Of a stretch of 64,000 nt of DNA, positions 33,766 to 41,204 are shown one piece after another (within the stretch, counting starts at the first letter, position 1; each line of letters opens with the position of its first letter). The stretch covers positions 62,001 through 126,000 of the forward strand of contig NZ_JBGQOG010000011.1 of NCBI RefSeq assembly GCF_052113705.1, written 5' to 3'. Made by a program: the position numbers and the translations under genes. The notes beneath the pieces were generated by a model. It was not told the DNA's origin and did no database searches. It was given only the letters and a program-made list of their open reading frames with translations. The DNA is from JBGQOG01 sp052113705. GTDB taxonomy: Bacteria; Pseudomonadota; Alphaproteobacteria; Rhodobacterales; Rhodobacteraceae.

Positions 33766-34592
33766 GGCTGTCGCCCGGTGACCGCCTGTGCCAGAGTGAC
33801 GGCATGACAGAGCGCGCCGGCCCCCCGCAAAAATCAGATTCCGTGCGTGCCCTCACGCGCGGTCTCGCCATCTTGCGGCATGTGAATGCGGTGGGCGAGG
33901 CGCGGCCGGGCGAAATTGCCCGCGCCCTCAGCCTGCCGCGCCCGACCGTCTATCGTCTGCTCGAAACGCTGGAAGAGGCAGGCTATGTGGTGTTTTCCGG
34001 CAGCGCCAATCTGGTGCGGGTGACGCGGCTCGCGGCCTCGCTGGGCGATGGCTCGGCGCAGACCACCGAACTCTGTCAGGCGGCGACGCCGCTCTTTGCC
34101 GAATACGGCGCGCGGCTGGTCTGGCCGCTCGACCTGACGGTCTATGACAATGCGGCCATGGTCATTCAGGAAACCACGCATGGCCGCTCCCCCCTCTCTA
34201 TTGACCGTGCGATGATCGGCTACCGGCTGCCGGTGTTGCGCACCTCGGCGGGCCGGGCCTATCTGGCATTTTGCCCCGAAGAGGAGCGGGCGCTGATCAT
34301 TGCGCATCTGCGGCGCCTGGGCGATCCGGCGGACATGCCGTTTCTGGAGCCCCTGCGTCTGCAGCGGATGCTGGACGAGACCCGCGCCCGGGGCGTTGCG
34401 CTGCGCGATGCGGGCGAGTTCCGGCCGCAGACCGCCTCGATTGCGGTGCCCGTTTGCCTGCAGGGCAATGTGCTTGGCTGTGTCTCGATGATCTGGATCC
34501 GCACGGCGATGTCGGCCAGCAAGGCGCTGGACAGTTTCGCGGCACCATTGGGCGAGATTGCCGCGCGGCTTGAGCAAAGGCTTGCCGCCTAA
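33762..34592 (+). CDS. IclR-family regulator of the aromatic cluster (MhpR-like)
   Basis: The 276-residue protein is counted from an ATG that overlaps the hydrolase stop (ATGA). An internal ATG at 33804 would remove 14 poorly conserved residues and may be the true start. The winged helix (about residues 25-85) has VRALTRGLAILRHVNAVGEA and LPRPTVYRLLETLEEAGYVV. The effector domain (about 105-270) has RTSAGRAYLAFCPEEE and ASIAVPVCLQGNVLGCVSM. IclR proteins with this wing arrangement regulate phenylpropionate and other aromatic meta-cleavage operons, usually as activators. Being last in the operon, it is co-transcribed with its targets. Its stop codon overlaps that of the convergent gene by four bases. 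Confidence 0.9.
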   Translation: MRLSPGDRLCQSDGMTERAGPPQKSDSVRALTRGLAILRHVNAVGEARPGEIARALSLPRPTVYRLLETLEEAGYVVFSGSANLVRVTRLAASLGDGSAQTTELCQAATPLFAEYGARLVWPLDLTVYDNAAMVIQETTHGRSPLSIDRAMIGYRLPVLRTSAGRAYLAFCPEEERALIIAHLRRLGDPADMPFLEPLRLQRMLDETRARGVALRDAGEFRPQTASIAVPVCLQGNVLGCVSMIWIRTAMSASKALDSFAAPLGEIAARLEQRLAA

Positions 34593-35125
34593 AGCGGCTG
34601 CGCCGCCATTTCCGCCGCGATGGCGTCGTCGAGCGGCGTCTCATAGGTCATCAGCAGATGGCCGAGCACCGTGTAAAACCCCACGGTCGCTATCAGATCA
34701 ATCACCGCAGGACGGCCCAGTGCCGCCGCCAGCTCCGCCTCAAGGGCGGGGGGCAGGCGCCGGTGGTCAAAAAGTGCGTCAACGCCGCGCGCGATCAGCC
34801 CGTCCTCGCCCTCCGGATCGCCGCCCATCGCCGCGATGCGGGCATCGCTGAACCCCAGGGCGCGCGCCCGGCTGACGTGATGCGCCCATTCATAGGCGGA
34901 GCCCATCCGATGCGCGGCGCGCAGGATCACCACTTCCGAGCGCGCGGCTCCGAGCGCCGTGTCGCGCACGATATGCTGGCGCAGCGGTGCCCAGGCCCGC
35001 AGCAGGTCTGGGTGATGCGCCATCGTGCGATAGACATTCAGGGCGCCGGCAAAGCCATTGCGCAGGTCTGCGATGCTCTCGGGCCATTCCGCGTCGGGCA
35101 GGGGCGGGCAGGGGCTTTGGGTCAT
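34589..35125 (-). CDS. Carboxymuconolactone decarboxylase / AhpD-family protein
   Basis: The 178-residue protein starts at 35125 after a GAAGGAGA site. Longer in-frame starts lack one. The CMD/AhpD fold is indicated by the helical region NVYRTMAHHPDLLRAWAPL (about residues 30-48) and SEVVILRAAHRMGSAYEWAHHVSRARALG (about 63-91), where EWAHH replaces the CxxC-H pair of true alkylhydroperoxidases. The peroxidatic Cys residues are absent. Many such proteins in Proteobacteria are unassigned and sit next to catabolic genes. It is convergent with the IclR gene and lies beyond a 266-bp gap from the AcoR-like gene on the same strand. The function is unknown. A gamma-carboxymuconolactone-type decarboxylase or a lactone/lyase role is possible. 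Confidence 0.8.
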   Translation of the reverse strand: MTQSPCPPLPDAEWPESIADLRNGFAGALNVYRTMAHHPDLLRAWAPLRQHIVRDTALGAARSEVVILRAAHRMGSAYEWAHHVSRARALGFSDARIAAMGGDPEGEDGLIARGVDALFDHRRLPPALEAELAAALGRPAVIDLIATVGFYTVLGHLLMTYETPLDDAIAAEMAAQPL

Positions 35126-35330
35126 CAGGGTCTCCTTCGGGATCGGATCGGACAACAGAGCGGGCGCCGCCGACAGGGCCAAACTGGCCGCGTCCGCGGT
35201 GCGGACATCGGCGCTTCGGGCTGTGCCCGCGGGCACTATGCCGTTTGCGCTGCGGCAATGCCACCGGGCACGGCCAGGGTGTTCTATCGTGTTGTGTCGT
35301 GTTGTGCCTGACCGGGCCGCTACCGTCAGC

Positions 35331-35360
35331 AGAGAGCCAATCGGCAGAGAGCCAATCGGC
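35331..35360. repeat. Perfect 15-bp tandem duplication
   Basis: AGAGAGCCAATCGGC occurs at 35331-35345 and again at 35346-35360 in the gap between the CMD-like gene and the AcoR-like gene. Just before it, the plus strand shows another short tandem, gtgttgtgtc/gtgttgtgcc (35289-35308). These look like slippage products. Confidence 0.8.
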
Positions 35361-35391
35361 GGAGGGCCGGTCCGGGCAGGGGCGCGAAGGC

Positions 35392-37272
35392 CTAATGGCC
35401 TTGCTGCAGCGAGAACCGCTTGATGTTGCGGTGAATGGTGGAGCGGTTGACGCCCATGCGCCGCGCGGTTTCCGAGATATTCCAGCCCGTCTCCTGCAGA
35501 TGACGCGCCAGAATAACCGCCTGAACGCTCTCACTGGGGGCGGCCGTGCGCGACAGATGGTCCGGGAAATCGCGCAGGCTCAACACGGCACATTCACCGG
35601 AGGCGTTTTGACCACAGGCCGCCGCCACGGATTGGGCCAACTGGGTCATCTCATGCAGATTTCCGGCCCAGCGGTGCGCGGCCAGCAGGGTGACCACGTC
35701 GGAATCAAAGATGACGCGCTGGCCGAGGCTGGCGGCGAAAATCTGATCCGCGAGCGTCAGGAGATCGCGGCGCTGGCGCAGCGGCGGCAGCACCAGCCGC
35801 GCGCCCAGGAGCCGGGCATGGAGGTCGCGGCGCAGGCGGCCCTCGGCCACCGCCGTCTCGGGATTGCCTGTGATGGTGGCGATGACCCGGGCTTGCGACC
35901 GCCGCTCGCGGATGGCGCCGACGGGGCGATAGCTGCCCTCGGTCAGATATTTGACCAGCCCCGCCTGCAGGCGCAACGGCAGCTCATCAATATTGTCGAC
36001 CACCAGCGTGCCGCCGCTGGCGCTGTCCAGCAGGCCCGGCTCAAACCGGCGCTTCTCCTCGCGGCCAAACATGATGGCGGCCTCTGCCTCGGTCAGGCTT
36101 TCGCAGGGCACGGTCAGGCAGGGGCCGCGCCCGCCGATGGCATGAATGGCGCGGGCGAGGGTGCTTTTGCCGCTGCCGGTTTCGCTCTCGATCAGCATCG
36201 GATTTTGCCGCTGCGCCAACAGCGCCGCCTGTTGGAGCAGGGCTGTCATCGCCGGATCATCCCCGGCCAGCCTGCGCAATTCATCGGGCATCCGGCGCGG
36301 CGCGCTGAAGCGCGGGGCGGGCGCGCGGCGCGGCTCGATCGCATGGGCAAAGAGGCGATAGCCGTCCCGCGTCTCGATCAGGCGGTCGCGGGCGGCGGCC
36401 TGCCGGGTCAGCCCCTCAAACATCGTCAGATCAAGGTCGAACACCTCAGAGACATGCCGCCCGAGCAGATCACCGGGGCGGCGCCAGTCCACGCCAAGGG
36501 TGCGCGCCATAAGCCGCGCCGCGCCATTCGTCATCGAAATGACATGCCCGCCCGCATCCAGCGACAGCGCGGCCTCAGGATCGACATCCAGAAAATCGGG
36601 CGAGCCTGCCAGCCGCAGCACCCAGTCGCGGCGGCTTTCAGCCATGATATTCGCCATTTCGATGCGCCGGGCGGTCTGCTGCACCAGATTGAGCGCCAGA
36701 TACTGGCTTTCGCGCGGCCGGGGCGGGCACAAGAGGGAAATGTCGAGCACCGCGCTCAGCTGGCCGCTGGTGTCATAGATCGGGGCGGCGGTGCAGGAGA
36801 GCGCGCCATGCGTCACATCGAAATGATCGCTTTGATGGATGATCAGCGGCTCTCCTGCCTCAATGCAGGCCCCGACGGCGCAGGTGCCCGCCCGAGACTC
36901 TGACCATTCCGCTCCGATGAACAGCCCGCTTTTGCGCAAAGCCTCCTTGTTGACCGCATCCCCCAGATATTCCACCGTGACCCCGGCGGCATCCGACAGC
37001 AGCAGCACATAGTTCTGCCCCGCCACCAGTTTGTAGAGGTTGTCGATCCCCGAACGGGCAATCGAGATCAGCTCCTCCGAGCGTTCCCGGTGCACCCGCA
37101 GCTGCCGGTCGGGGACGATATAGGCCTCGGCCCGGGTGCTCGGATCAAGCCCGTGCTTTTCGAGGCAGCGCAGCCAGCTTTCCACAACGATCGGGTCACG
37201 GGCGCTGTCGGGGCGGGCATCGCGCTGCGCGAGCGCGGCGATTTCCTCCAGATGCTCACTATCGGCTTGCAT
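35392..37272 (-). CDS. AcoR-type GAF-AAA-Fis regulator lacking the GAFTGA loop
   Basis: The 626-residue protein starts at 37272 with a GGAGGG site. Upstream in-frame Met codons lie in promoter-like DNA. The order is an N-terminal GAF-type sensor (about residues 60-210), a PAS-like segment (about 225-315), an AAA+ domain (about 335-530) and a C-terminal Fis-type helix-turn-helix (about 590-620, WNISETARRMGVNRSTIHRN). Walker A is ESETGSGKST at 362-371. Walker B reads VVDNIDE, with Asn427 where Glu is usual. The GAFTGA loop that contacts sigma-54 should lie near 403-411 but reads FGREEKRRF. The protein therefore probably acts without sigma-54, like TyrR. It is divergent from a butanediol/alcohol dehydrogenase gene, the standard AcoR context. 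Confidence 0.87.
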   Translation of the reverse strand: MQADSEHLEEIAALAQRDARPDSARDPIVVESWLRCLEKHGLDPSTRAEAYIVPDRQLRVHRERSEELISIARSGIDNLYKLVAGQNYVLLLSDAAGVTVEYLGDAVNKEALRKSGLFIGAEWSESRAGTCAVGACIEAGEPLIIHQSDHFDVTHGALSCTAAPIYDTSGQLSAVLDISLLCPPRPRESQYLALNLVQQTARRIEMANIMAESRRDWVLRLAGSPDFLDVDPEAALSLDAGGHVISMTNGAARLMARTLGVDWRRPGDLLGRHVSEVFDLDLTMFEGLTRQAAARDRLIETRDGYRLFAHAIEPRRAPAPRFSAPRRMPDELRRLAGDDPAMTALLQQAALLAQRQNPMLIESETGSGKSTLARAIHAIGGRGPCLTVPCESLTEAEAAIMFGREEKRRFEPGLLDSASGGTLVVDNIDELPLRLQAGLVKYLTEGSYRPVGAIRERRSQARVIATITGNPETAVAEGRLRRDLHARLLGARLVLPPLRQRRDLLTLADQIFAASLGQRVIFDSDVVTLLAAHRWAGNLHEMTQLAQSVAAACGQNASGECAVLSLRDFPDHLSRTAAPSESVQAVILARHLQETGWNISETARRMGVNRSTIHRNIKRFSLQQGH

Positions 37273-37350
37273 GGTGCCCTCCGCTGTCCTGCCCGCTGGG
37301 GGAGAGCCTAGCCCAGATAGGGCCCGGGCAGAACCGGGCTGTCTGCGTGG

Positions 37351-37368
37351 TGCAGCGTGATTGCTGCA
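37351..37368. promoter_or_regulatory. Palindromic operator candidate 1 in the AcoR-like/ADH intergenic region
   Basis: TGCAGC (37351-37356) and GCTGCA (37363-37368) form a perfect palindrome with a six-base spacer. It sits between the divergent regulator and alcohol dehydrogenase genes. Confidence 0.5.
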
Positions 37369-37380
37369 ACGCAGCAGAAG

Positions 37381-37400
37381 TGTTGCGCCGCCGTGCAACA
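37381..37400. promoter_or_regulatory. Palindromic operator candidate 2 in the AcoR-like/ADH intergenic region
   Basis: TGTTGC (37381-37386) and GCAACA (37395-37400) form a perfect palindrome with an eight-base spacer, 30 bp from the first element. Spaced TGT/ACA dyads are typical of Fis-type helix-turn-helix dimers. Binding by the adjacent AcoR-like protein is inference. Confidence 0.55.
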
Positions 37401-37526
37401 GGTTGCGCAGAGCTGCGGCAGGGCGGGCGGATAAGCCCTTGAAATCGTGCCCTGTGAAAAGGCGGCTTTGGCGCGGCGGGCGGGGCGCGCCACCGTGGTC
37501 TTCGGAATGATGAGGAGGAGAGCGAA

Positions 37527-38597
37527 TTGAAAGCGTTGCGTTTCCACGCTGCAAAGGATCTGCGGATCGACGATATCGAGGCGATTCCCGCCCCCGGACC
37601 GGGGCAGGTCGCCATCAAGAACCGCTATGTCGGCATCTGCGGCACCGATCTGCATGAATATGCCTATGGGCCGATTTTCATACCCTCAGAGCCGCATCCC
37701 TTCACCCAGGCGGTGTTGCCGCAGGTGTTGGGCCATGAGTTTGGCGGCACCGTCACGGCGGTGGGCGCGGGGGTCAGCCATGTGAAAGTGGGCGACCGTG
37801 TCTCGGTGCAGCCGCTGATCATGCCGCGCAGCGGTGATTACTACGCCGACCGCGGCCTGTTTCATCTGAGCGAAGAGCTGGCGTTGGCCGGGCTGAGCTG
37901 GATCTCGGGCGGGATGGCTGAGGGCGCGCTGCTGAACGACTATAACGTCGTCAAGATCCCCGATAAAATGAGTGACGAAGAGGCGGCCCTGGTCGAACCG
38001 ACAGCGGTGGCCGTTTACGCCTGTGACCGCGGGCAGGTGCATGCGGGGCAGTCGGTTCTGGTGACAGGTGCCGGCCCCATCGGAATGCTGACCCTGCTGG
38101 CCGCCAAAGCCTTTGGCGCGACCAAGCTCTTTGTGTCAGATCTGAACGACACAAGGCTGGCCCTCGCGCGCGAGATCCTGCCCGAGGTGATCACCCTCAA
38201 CCCCAAACGCGACGACATTGGCGCGGCGATCCGGGCGGCGACCGAGGGTGGCGTGGGCTGTGATGTGGCGCTGGAATGCGTCGGCAATGAAAAGGCGCTG
38301 CAAAGCTGCCTTGAGGCGGTGCGCAAGCAGGGCACGATCGTGCAGGTGGGACTGCACCCTGGCAACAGCGGCCTGCACTGGCACACGGTCACCTTCAAGG
38401 ATGTCGATATTCGCGGCTCCTGGGCCTATCCGACGCATCTGTGGCCGCGGGTGATTGACCTGATCGCCTCCGGCGCGATCCCGGCGATGAAGGTCGTGAC
38501 CAAGAAAATCCGTCTGGAGGAGGCAGTGTCAGAAGGTTTCGACGTGCTCCTCGATCCGGCGGGAACGCAGCTGAAGATCTTGATTGATCTGACCTGA
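37527..38597 (+). CDS. Zinc-dependent alcohol dehydrogenase (2,3-butanediol dehydrogenase-like)
   Basis: The 356-residue MDR enzyme starts at a TTG (37527) preceded by GAGGAGGAG. No closer ATG exists. Catalytic zinc ligands are visible in GICGTDLHEY (Cys38) and VLGHEFGG (His70, Glu71). The Rossmann motif VLVTGAGPIGML lies near 177. The four-Cys structural zinc lobe usual in this family is missing: the region around 95-125 contains no Cys. Closest in pattern are (R,R)-butanediol/acetoin and threonine-type dehydrogenases. The gene is divergent from an AcoR-like regulator, which in other bacteria controls acetoin or alcohol catabolism. The following monooxygenase gene suggests that an alcohol is oxidised to a ketone and then oxygenated. 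Confidence 0.9.
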   Translation: MKALRFHAAKDLRIDDIEAIPAPGPGQVAIKNRYVGICGTDLHEYAYGPIFIPSEPHPFTQAVLPQVLGHEFGGTVTAVGAGVSHVKVGDRVSVQPLIMPRSGDYYADRGLFHLSEELALAGLSWISGGMAEGALLNDYNVVKIPDKMSDEEAALVEPTAVAVYACDRGQVHAGQSVLVTGAGPIGMLTLLAAKAFGATKLFVSDLNDTRLALAREILPEVITLNPKRDDIGAAIRAATEGGVGCDVALECVGNEKALQSCLEAVRKQGTIVQVGLHPGNSGLHWHTVTFKDVDIRGSWAYPTHLWPRVIDLIASGAIPAMKVVTKKIRLEEAVSEGFDVLLDPAGTQLKILIDLT

Positions 38598-38604
38598 TCC
38601 GATG

Positions 38605-38641
38605 CCGCGCCGCATCGCCCGGGGAGGGGCGCGCGGCGCGG
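38605..38641 (+). terminator. GC hairpin between the ADH and monooxygenase genes
   Basis: CCGCGCCGC (38605-38613) pairs with GCGGCGCGG (38633-38641) across a 19-base loop, 8 bp after the ADH stop. Without a T-run it may modulate rather than end transcription before the next gene at 38672. Confidence 0.5.
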
Positions 38642-38671
38642 TTTGACCCCAAAAGCATTCGGGAGGAAACC

Positions 38672-40474
38672 ATGCTTGATTCAACCCCACAGGGCGCACT
38701 GGCAGCGCTTGTTGCCGATCTGGAACGGGCGCTGATCGCGCAAAATGCGCAGGCCGTTTCTGAACTTTTTCTGGAAACCGGCTTCTGGCGCGATCTTGCG
38801 GCCTTTACCTGGAACCTGAAAACCAGCGAAGGCCGCGCGGAAATCGGCGCCATGGCCGCGGCGCAATTGCCCAAAATCGTGCCTTCGGCGCTGATGCTCG
38901 ATCCTGCGGAAGAGGTCGGCCATGCCGATGGCGTCACCGAAGGCTGGCTGGTGCTTGAGACCAAGGCCGGGCGTGGCATTGGCTATATCCGCATGAAGGA
39001 GGGCAAGATCTGGACGCTGCTCACCACCCTGCATGAACTGAAGGGCCATGAGGAGCCGCGCAAGTTGCGCCGCCCGATGGGGGCCGAACATGGCCACGAT
39101 CCCCAGCGCAAAACCTGGAAGGAAAAGCGCACCGAAGAGGCCGAGCGTCTGGGCTATACTGATCAGCCCTATGTGCTGGTGATCGGCGGCGGGCAGGGCG
39201 GCATCGCGCTGTCGGCCCGGCTGCGCCAGCTAGGGGTGCCGACCATCGTCGTGGACAAACATCCGCGCCCGGGTGACCAATGGCGCAACCGCTACAAATC
39301 GCTCTGCCTGCACGATCCGGTCTGGTACGACCACCTGCCCTATCTGCCGTTTCCCGACAACTGGCCGGTCTTTGCCCCGAAAGACAAGGTGGGCGATTGG
39401 CTGGAGATGTACACCAAGGTGATGGAGCTGAACTATTGGTCCTCGACCTCGGCGAAATCGGCAACATACGATGAGGCTAAGGGCGAATGGACCGTGGTGC
39501 TGGACCGCGACGGGCAAGATGTGGTGATGCACCCCAAACAGCTGGTGCTGGCGACGGGGATGTCGGGCAAGGCCTTTGTGCCCAGCTTCAAAGGGCAGGA
39601 TATCTTTCAGGGCGAGCAGCAGCATTCCAGCCAGCACCCCGGCCCGGATGCCTATCGCGGCAAGAAGGTGGTGGTGATCGGTGCCAATAACTCGGCACAT
39701 GACATTTGCGCGGCGCTTTGGGAACATGGCGCGGATGTCACCATGGTGCAGCGCTCCTCGACCCATATCGTGAAATCCGACAGCCTGATGGATCTGGCGC
39801 TTGGCGGGCTATATTCCGAACAGGCGGTGGCCAACGGGATCACCACCGACAAGGCCGATATGATCTTTGCCTCGATCCCCTACAAGATCATGGCCGATTT
39901 CCATGTGCCTGTGTACGACCAGATCAAGGAACGCGACAAAGACTTCTATGCCGCGCTGGAAAAGGCCGGGTTCATGCTGGATTTCGGCGATGACGAGAGC
40001 GGCCTGTTCATGAAATACCTGCGCCGTGGCTCGGGCTATTACATCGACGTGGGCGCCTGCGATCTGGTGATCGACGGCTCGATCAAGCTGCAATCGGGCA
40101 AGGGGATCAGCCATTTCACCGCCCGTTCGGTGGTGCTGGACGATGGCACCGATCTGCCCGCAGATCTTGTGGTCTATGCGACGGGCTATGGCTCGATGAA
40201 CGGCTGGGCGGCGGATCTGATCAGCCAGGACGTGGCGGATAAGGTGGGAAAATGCTGGGGCCTCGGCTCTGACACCACCAAGGACCCCGGCCCTTGGGAG
40301 GGGGAAGAGCGCAACATGTGGAAGCCGACGATGCAGGAGGGGCTGTGGTTCCACGGCGGCAACCTGCACCAGTCACGGCATTACTCGCGGTATCTCTCGC
40401 TGCAACTCAAGGCGCGGTATGAGGGGCTGGAGACGCCGGTCTGGGGGCTGGAGCCGCCGCACCACCTGAGCTGA
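38672..40474 (+). CDS. NTF2-like / flavin-containing monooxygenase fusion
   Basis: The 600-residue protein has two parts. Residues about 10-130 form a SnoaL/NTF2-like domain (LERALIAQNAQAVSELFLET near the start, RGIGYIRMKEGKIWTLLTTL near 100). From about 165 an FMO-like domain follows, with FAD motif VLVIGGGQGGIALSARLRQL (about 168-187), GDQWRNRYKSLCLHDP near 206, a NADPH motif VVVIGANNSAHDICAALW near 333 and a conserved DLVVYATGYGSM near 500. Such fusions occur in several actinobacteria and alphaproteobacteria. The substrate is unknown, and Baeyer-Villiger or N-oxygenation are both possible. It sits 74 bp behind the alcohol dehydrogenase, on the same strand, so ketone oxygenation is an attractive but unproven role. 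Confidence 0.87.
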   Translation: MLDSTPQGALAALVADLERALIAQNAQAVSELFLETGFWRDLAAFTWNLKTSEGRAEIGAMAAAQLPKIVPSALMLDPAEEVGHADGVTEGWLVLETKAGRGIGYIRMKEGKIWTLLTTLHELKGHEEPRKLRRPMGAEHGHDPQRKTWKEKRTEEAERLGYTDQPYVLVIGGGQGGIALSARLRQLGVPTIVVDKHPRPGDQWRNRYKSLCLHDPVWYDHLPYLPFPDNWPVFAPKDKVGDWLEMYTKVMELNYWSSTSAKSATYDEAKGEWTVVLDRDGQDVVMHPKQLVLATGMSGKAFVPSFKGQDIFQGEQQHSSQHPGPDAYRGKKVVVIGANNSAHDICAALWEHGADVTMVQRSSTHIVKSDSLMDLALGGLYSEQAVANGITTDKADMIFASIPYKIMADFHVPVYDQIKERDKDFYAALEKAGFMLDFGDDESGLFMKYLRRGSGYYIDVGACDLVIDGSIKLQSGKGISHFTARSVVLDDGTDLPADLVVYATGYGSMNGWAADLISQDVADKVGKCWGLGSDTTKDPGPWEGEERNMWKPTMQEGLWFHGGNLHQSRHYSRYLSLQLKARYEGLETPVWGLEPPHHLS

Positions 40475-40495
40475 CCGAAACCCGAACCACATCCC

Positions 40496-40526
40496 TGCGC
40501 CGCCCTCCCGTCGGGGGGGCGGCGCA
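40496..40526. terminator. Bidirectional terminator hairpin
   Basis: Ten-base arms TGCGCCGCCC (40496-40505) and GGGCGGCGCA (40517-40526) enclose an 11-base loop between two convergent genes. The hairpin is symmetric and probably separates the monooxygenase operon from the YgiB-like gene. No clear T-run is present. Confidence 0.7.
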
Positions 40527-40603
40527 TCCATGGGCGGCGATCGCATGTCCCCGGCGCGGGGCGAAGTCCGGCATGCGGGGGTCGCTTTGCCCCGGGGCAG
40601 CGT

Positions 40604-41191
40604 TCAGCCGCCGACGCTGCTGCGCGAACCGGCGCTGCTGCCAAAGCCCCCGCGCGAGGCGGCGGTGGCACGAGTCATCGGCGGTTTGCCCACCGTCGCC
40701 GCCGGACGGGCAAAGAGACCGCTGCTCATCTTGCCCTTGCCGCTGTTCGACGACAGGGTGCTGCTGCCGGTTGCATTGGTGAATTTGCCATCCGGCGTGC
40801 GGTAGAGCGGCTGCGATGCTGCCATGCCACCGCGCCCGCCCAGCATATTGCCGATCAGATAGCCCGCCAGCAGCGGCATGAAGATGCTGCCCGACCCCTG
40901 CTGATTGCCCACCTGTTGTTCTTCCGAGCCGCAGGCCCCGGCGCCATGCTGCTCTTCGCAGACGGCAAGGCTGTCATAGCGCGGTGCGGATTCCACATGC
41001 AGCGCCTGCGCGTCGGCAAAGGCCGCGTCACATTCGGCGGCGGACATCAGCCCGCTGCGGCTGGCTTCGGCCTTGCAGCTTTGCAGATCCGGGAAGGCTT
41101 CGGCCTCGACGCTGTCGTCCTTGCACCCGGCCAACGCAAAGGCAGCGGCCCCCAGAATGCTCAGCGCGACGGTTCTTGAACGATGTCTCAT
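40604..41191 (-). CDS. DUF1190 (YgiB-like) lipoprotein
   Basis: The 195-residue protein starts at 41191 after a GGGGAGC site. The signal peptide ends FALAGC, a lipobox. The mature part has the YgiB features: a Cys-containing FPDLQSCKAEASRSGLMSAAECDAAF near residues 32-58, PRYDSLAVCEEQHGAGACG near 72, and a glycine-rich segment FMPLLAGYLIGNMLGG near 104 that looks amphipathic or membrane-associated. The tail is Ser/Gly/Thr-rich. The molecular function of YgiB is not established. In enterobacteria it is co-transcribed with the glutathionylspermidine-synthase-like YgiC, as here with a 13-bp gap. Confidence 0.85.
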   Translation of the reverse strand: MRHRSRTVALSILGAAAFALAGCKDDSVEAEAFPDLQSCKAEASRSGLMSAAECDAAFADAQALHVESAPRYDSLAVCEEQHGAGACGSEEQQVGNQQGSGSIFMPLLAGYLIGNMLGGRGGMAASQPLYRTPDGKFTNATGSSTLSSNSGKGKMSSGLFARPAATVGKPPMTRATAASRGGFGSSAGSRSSVGG

Positions 41192-41204
41192 CAGGTGCTC
41201 CCCC

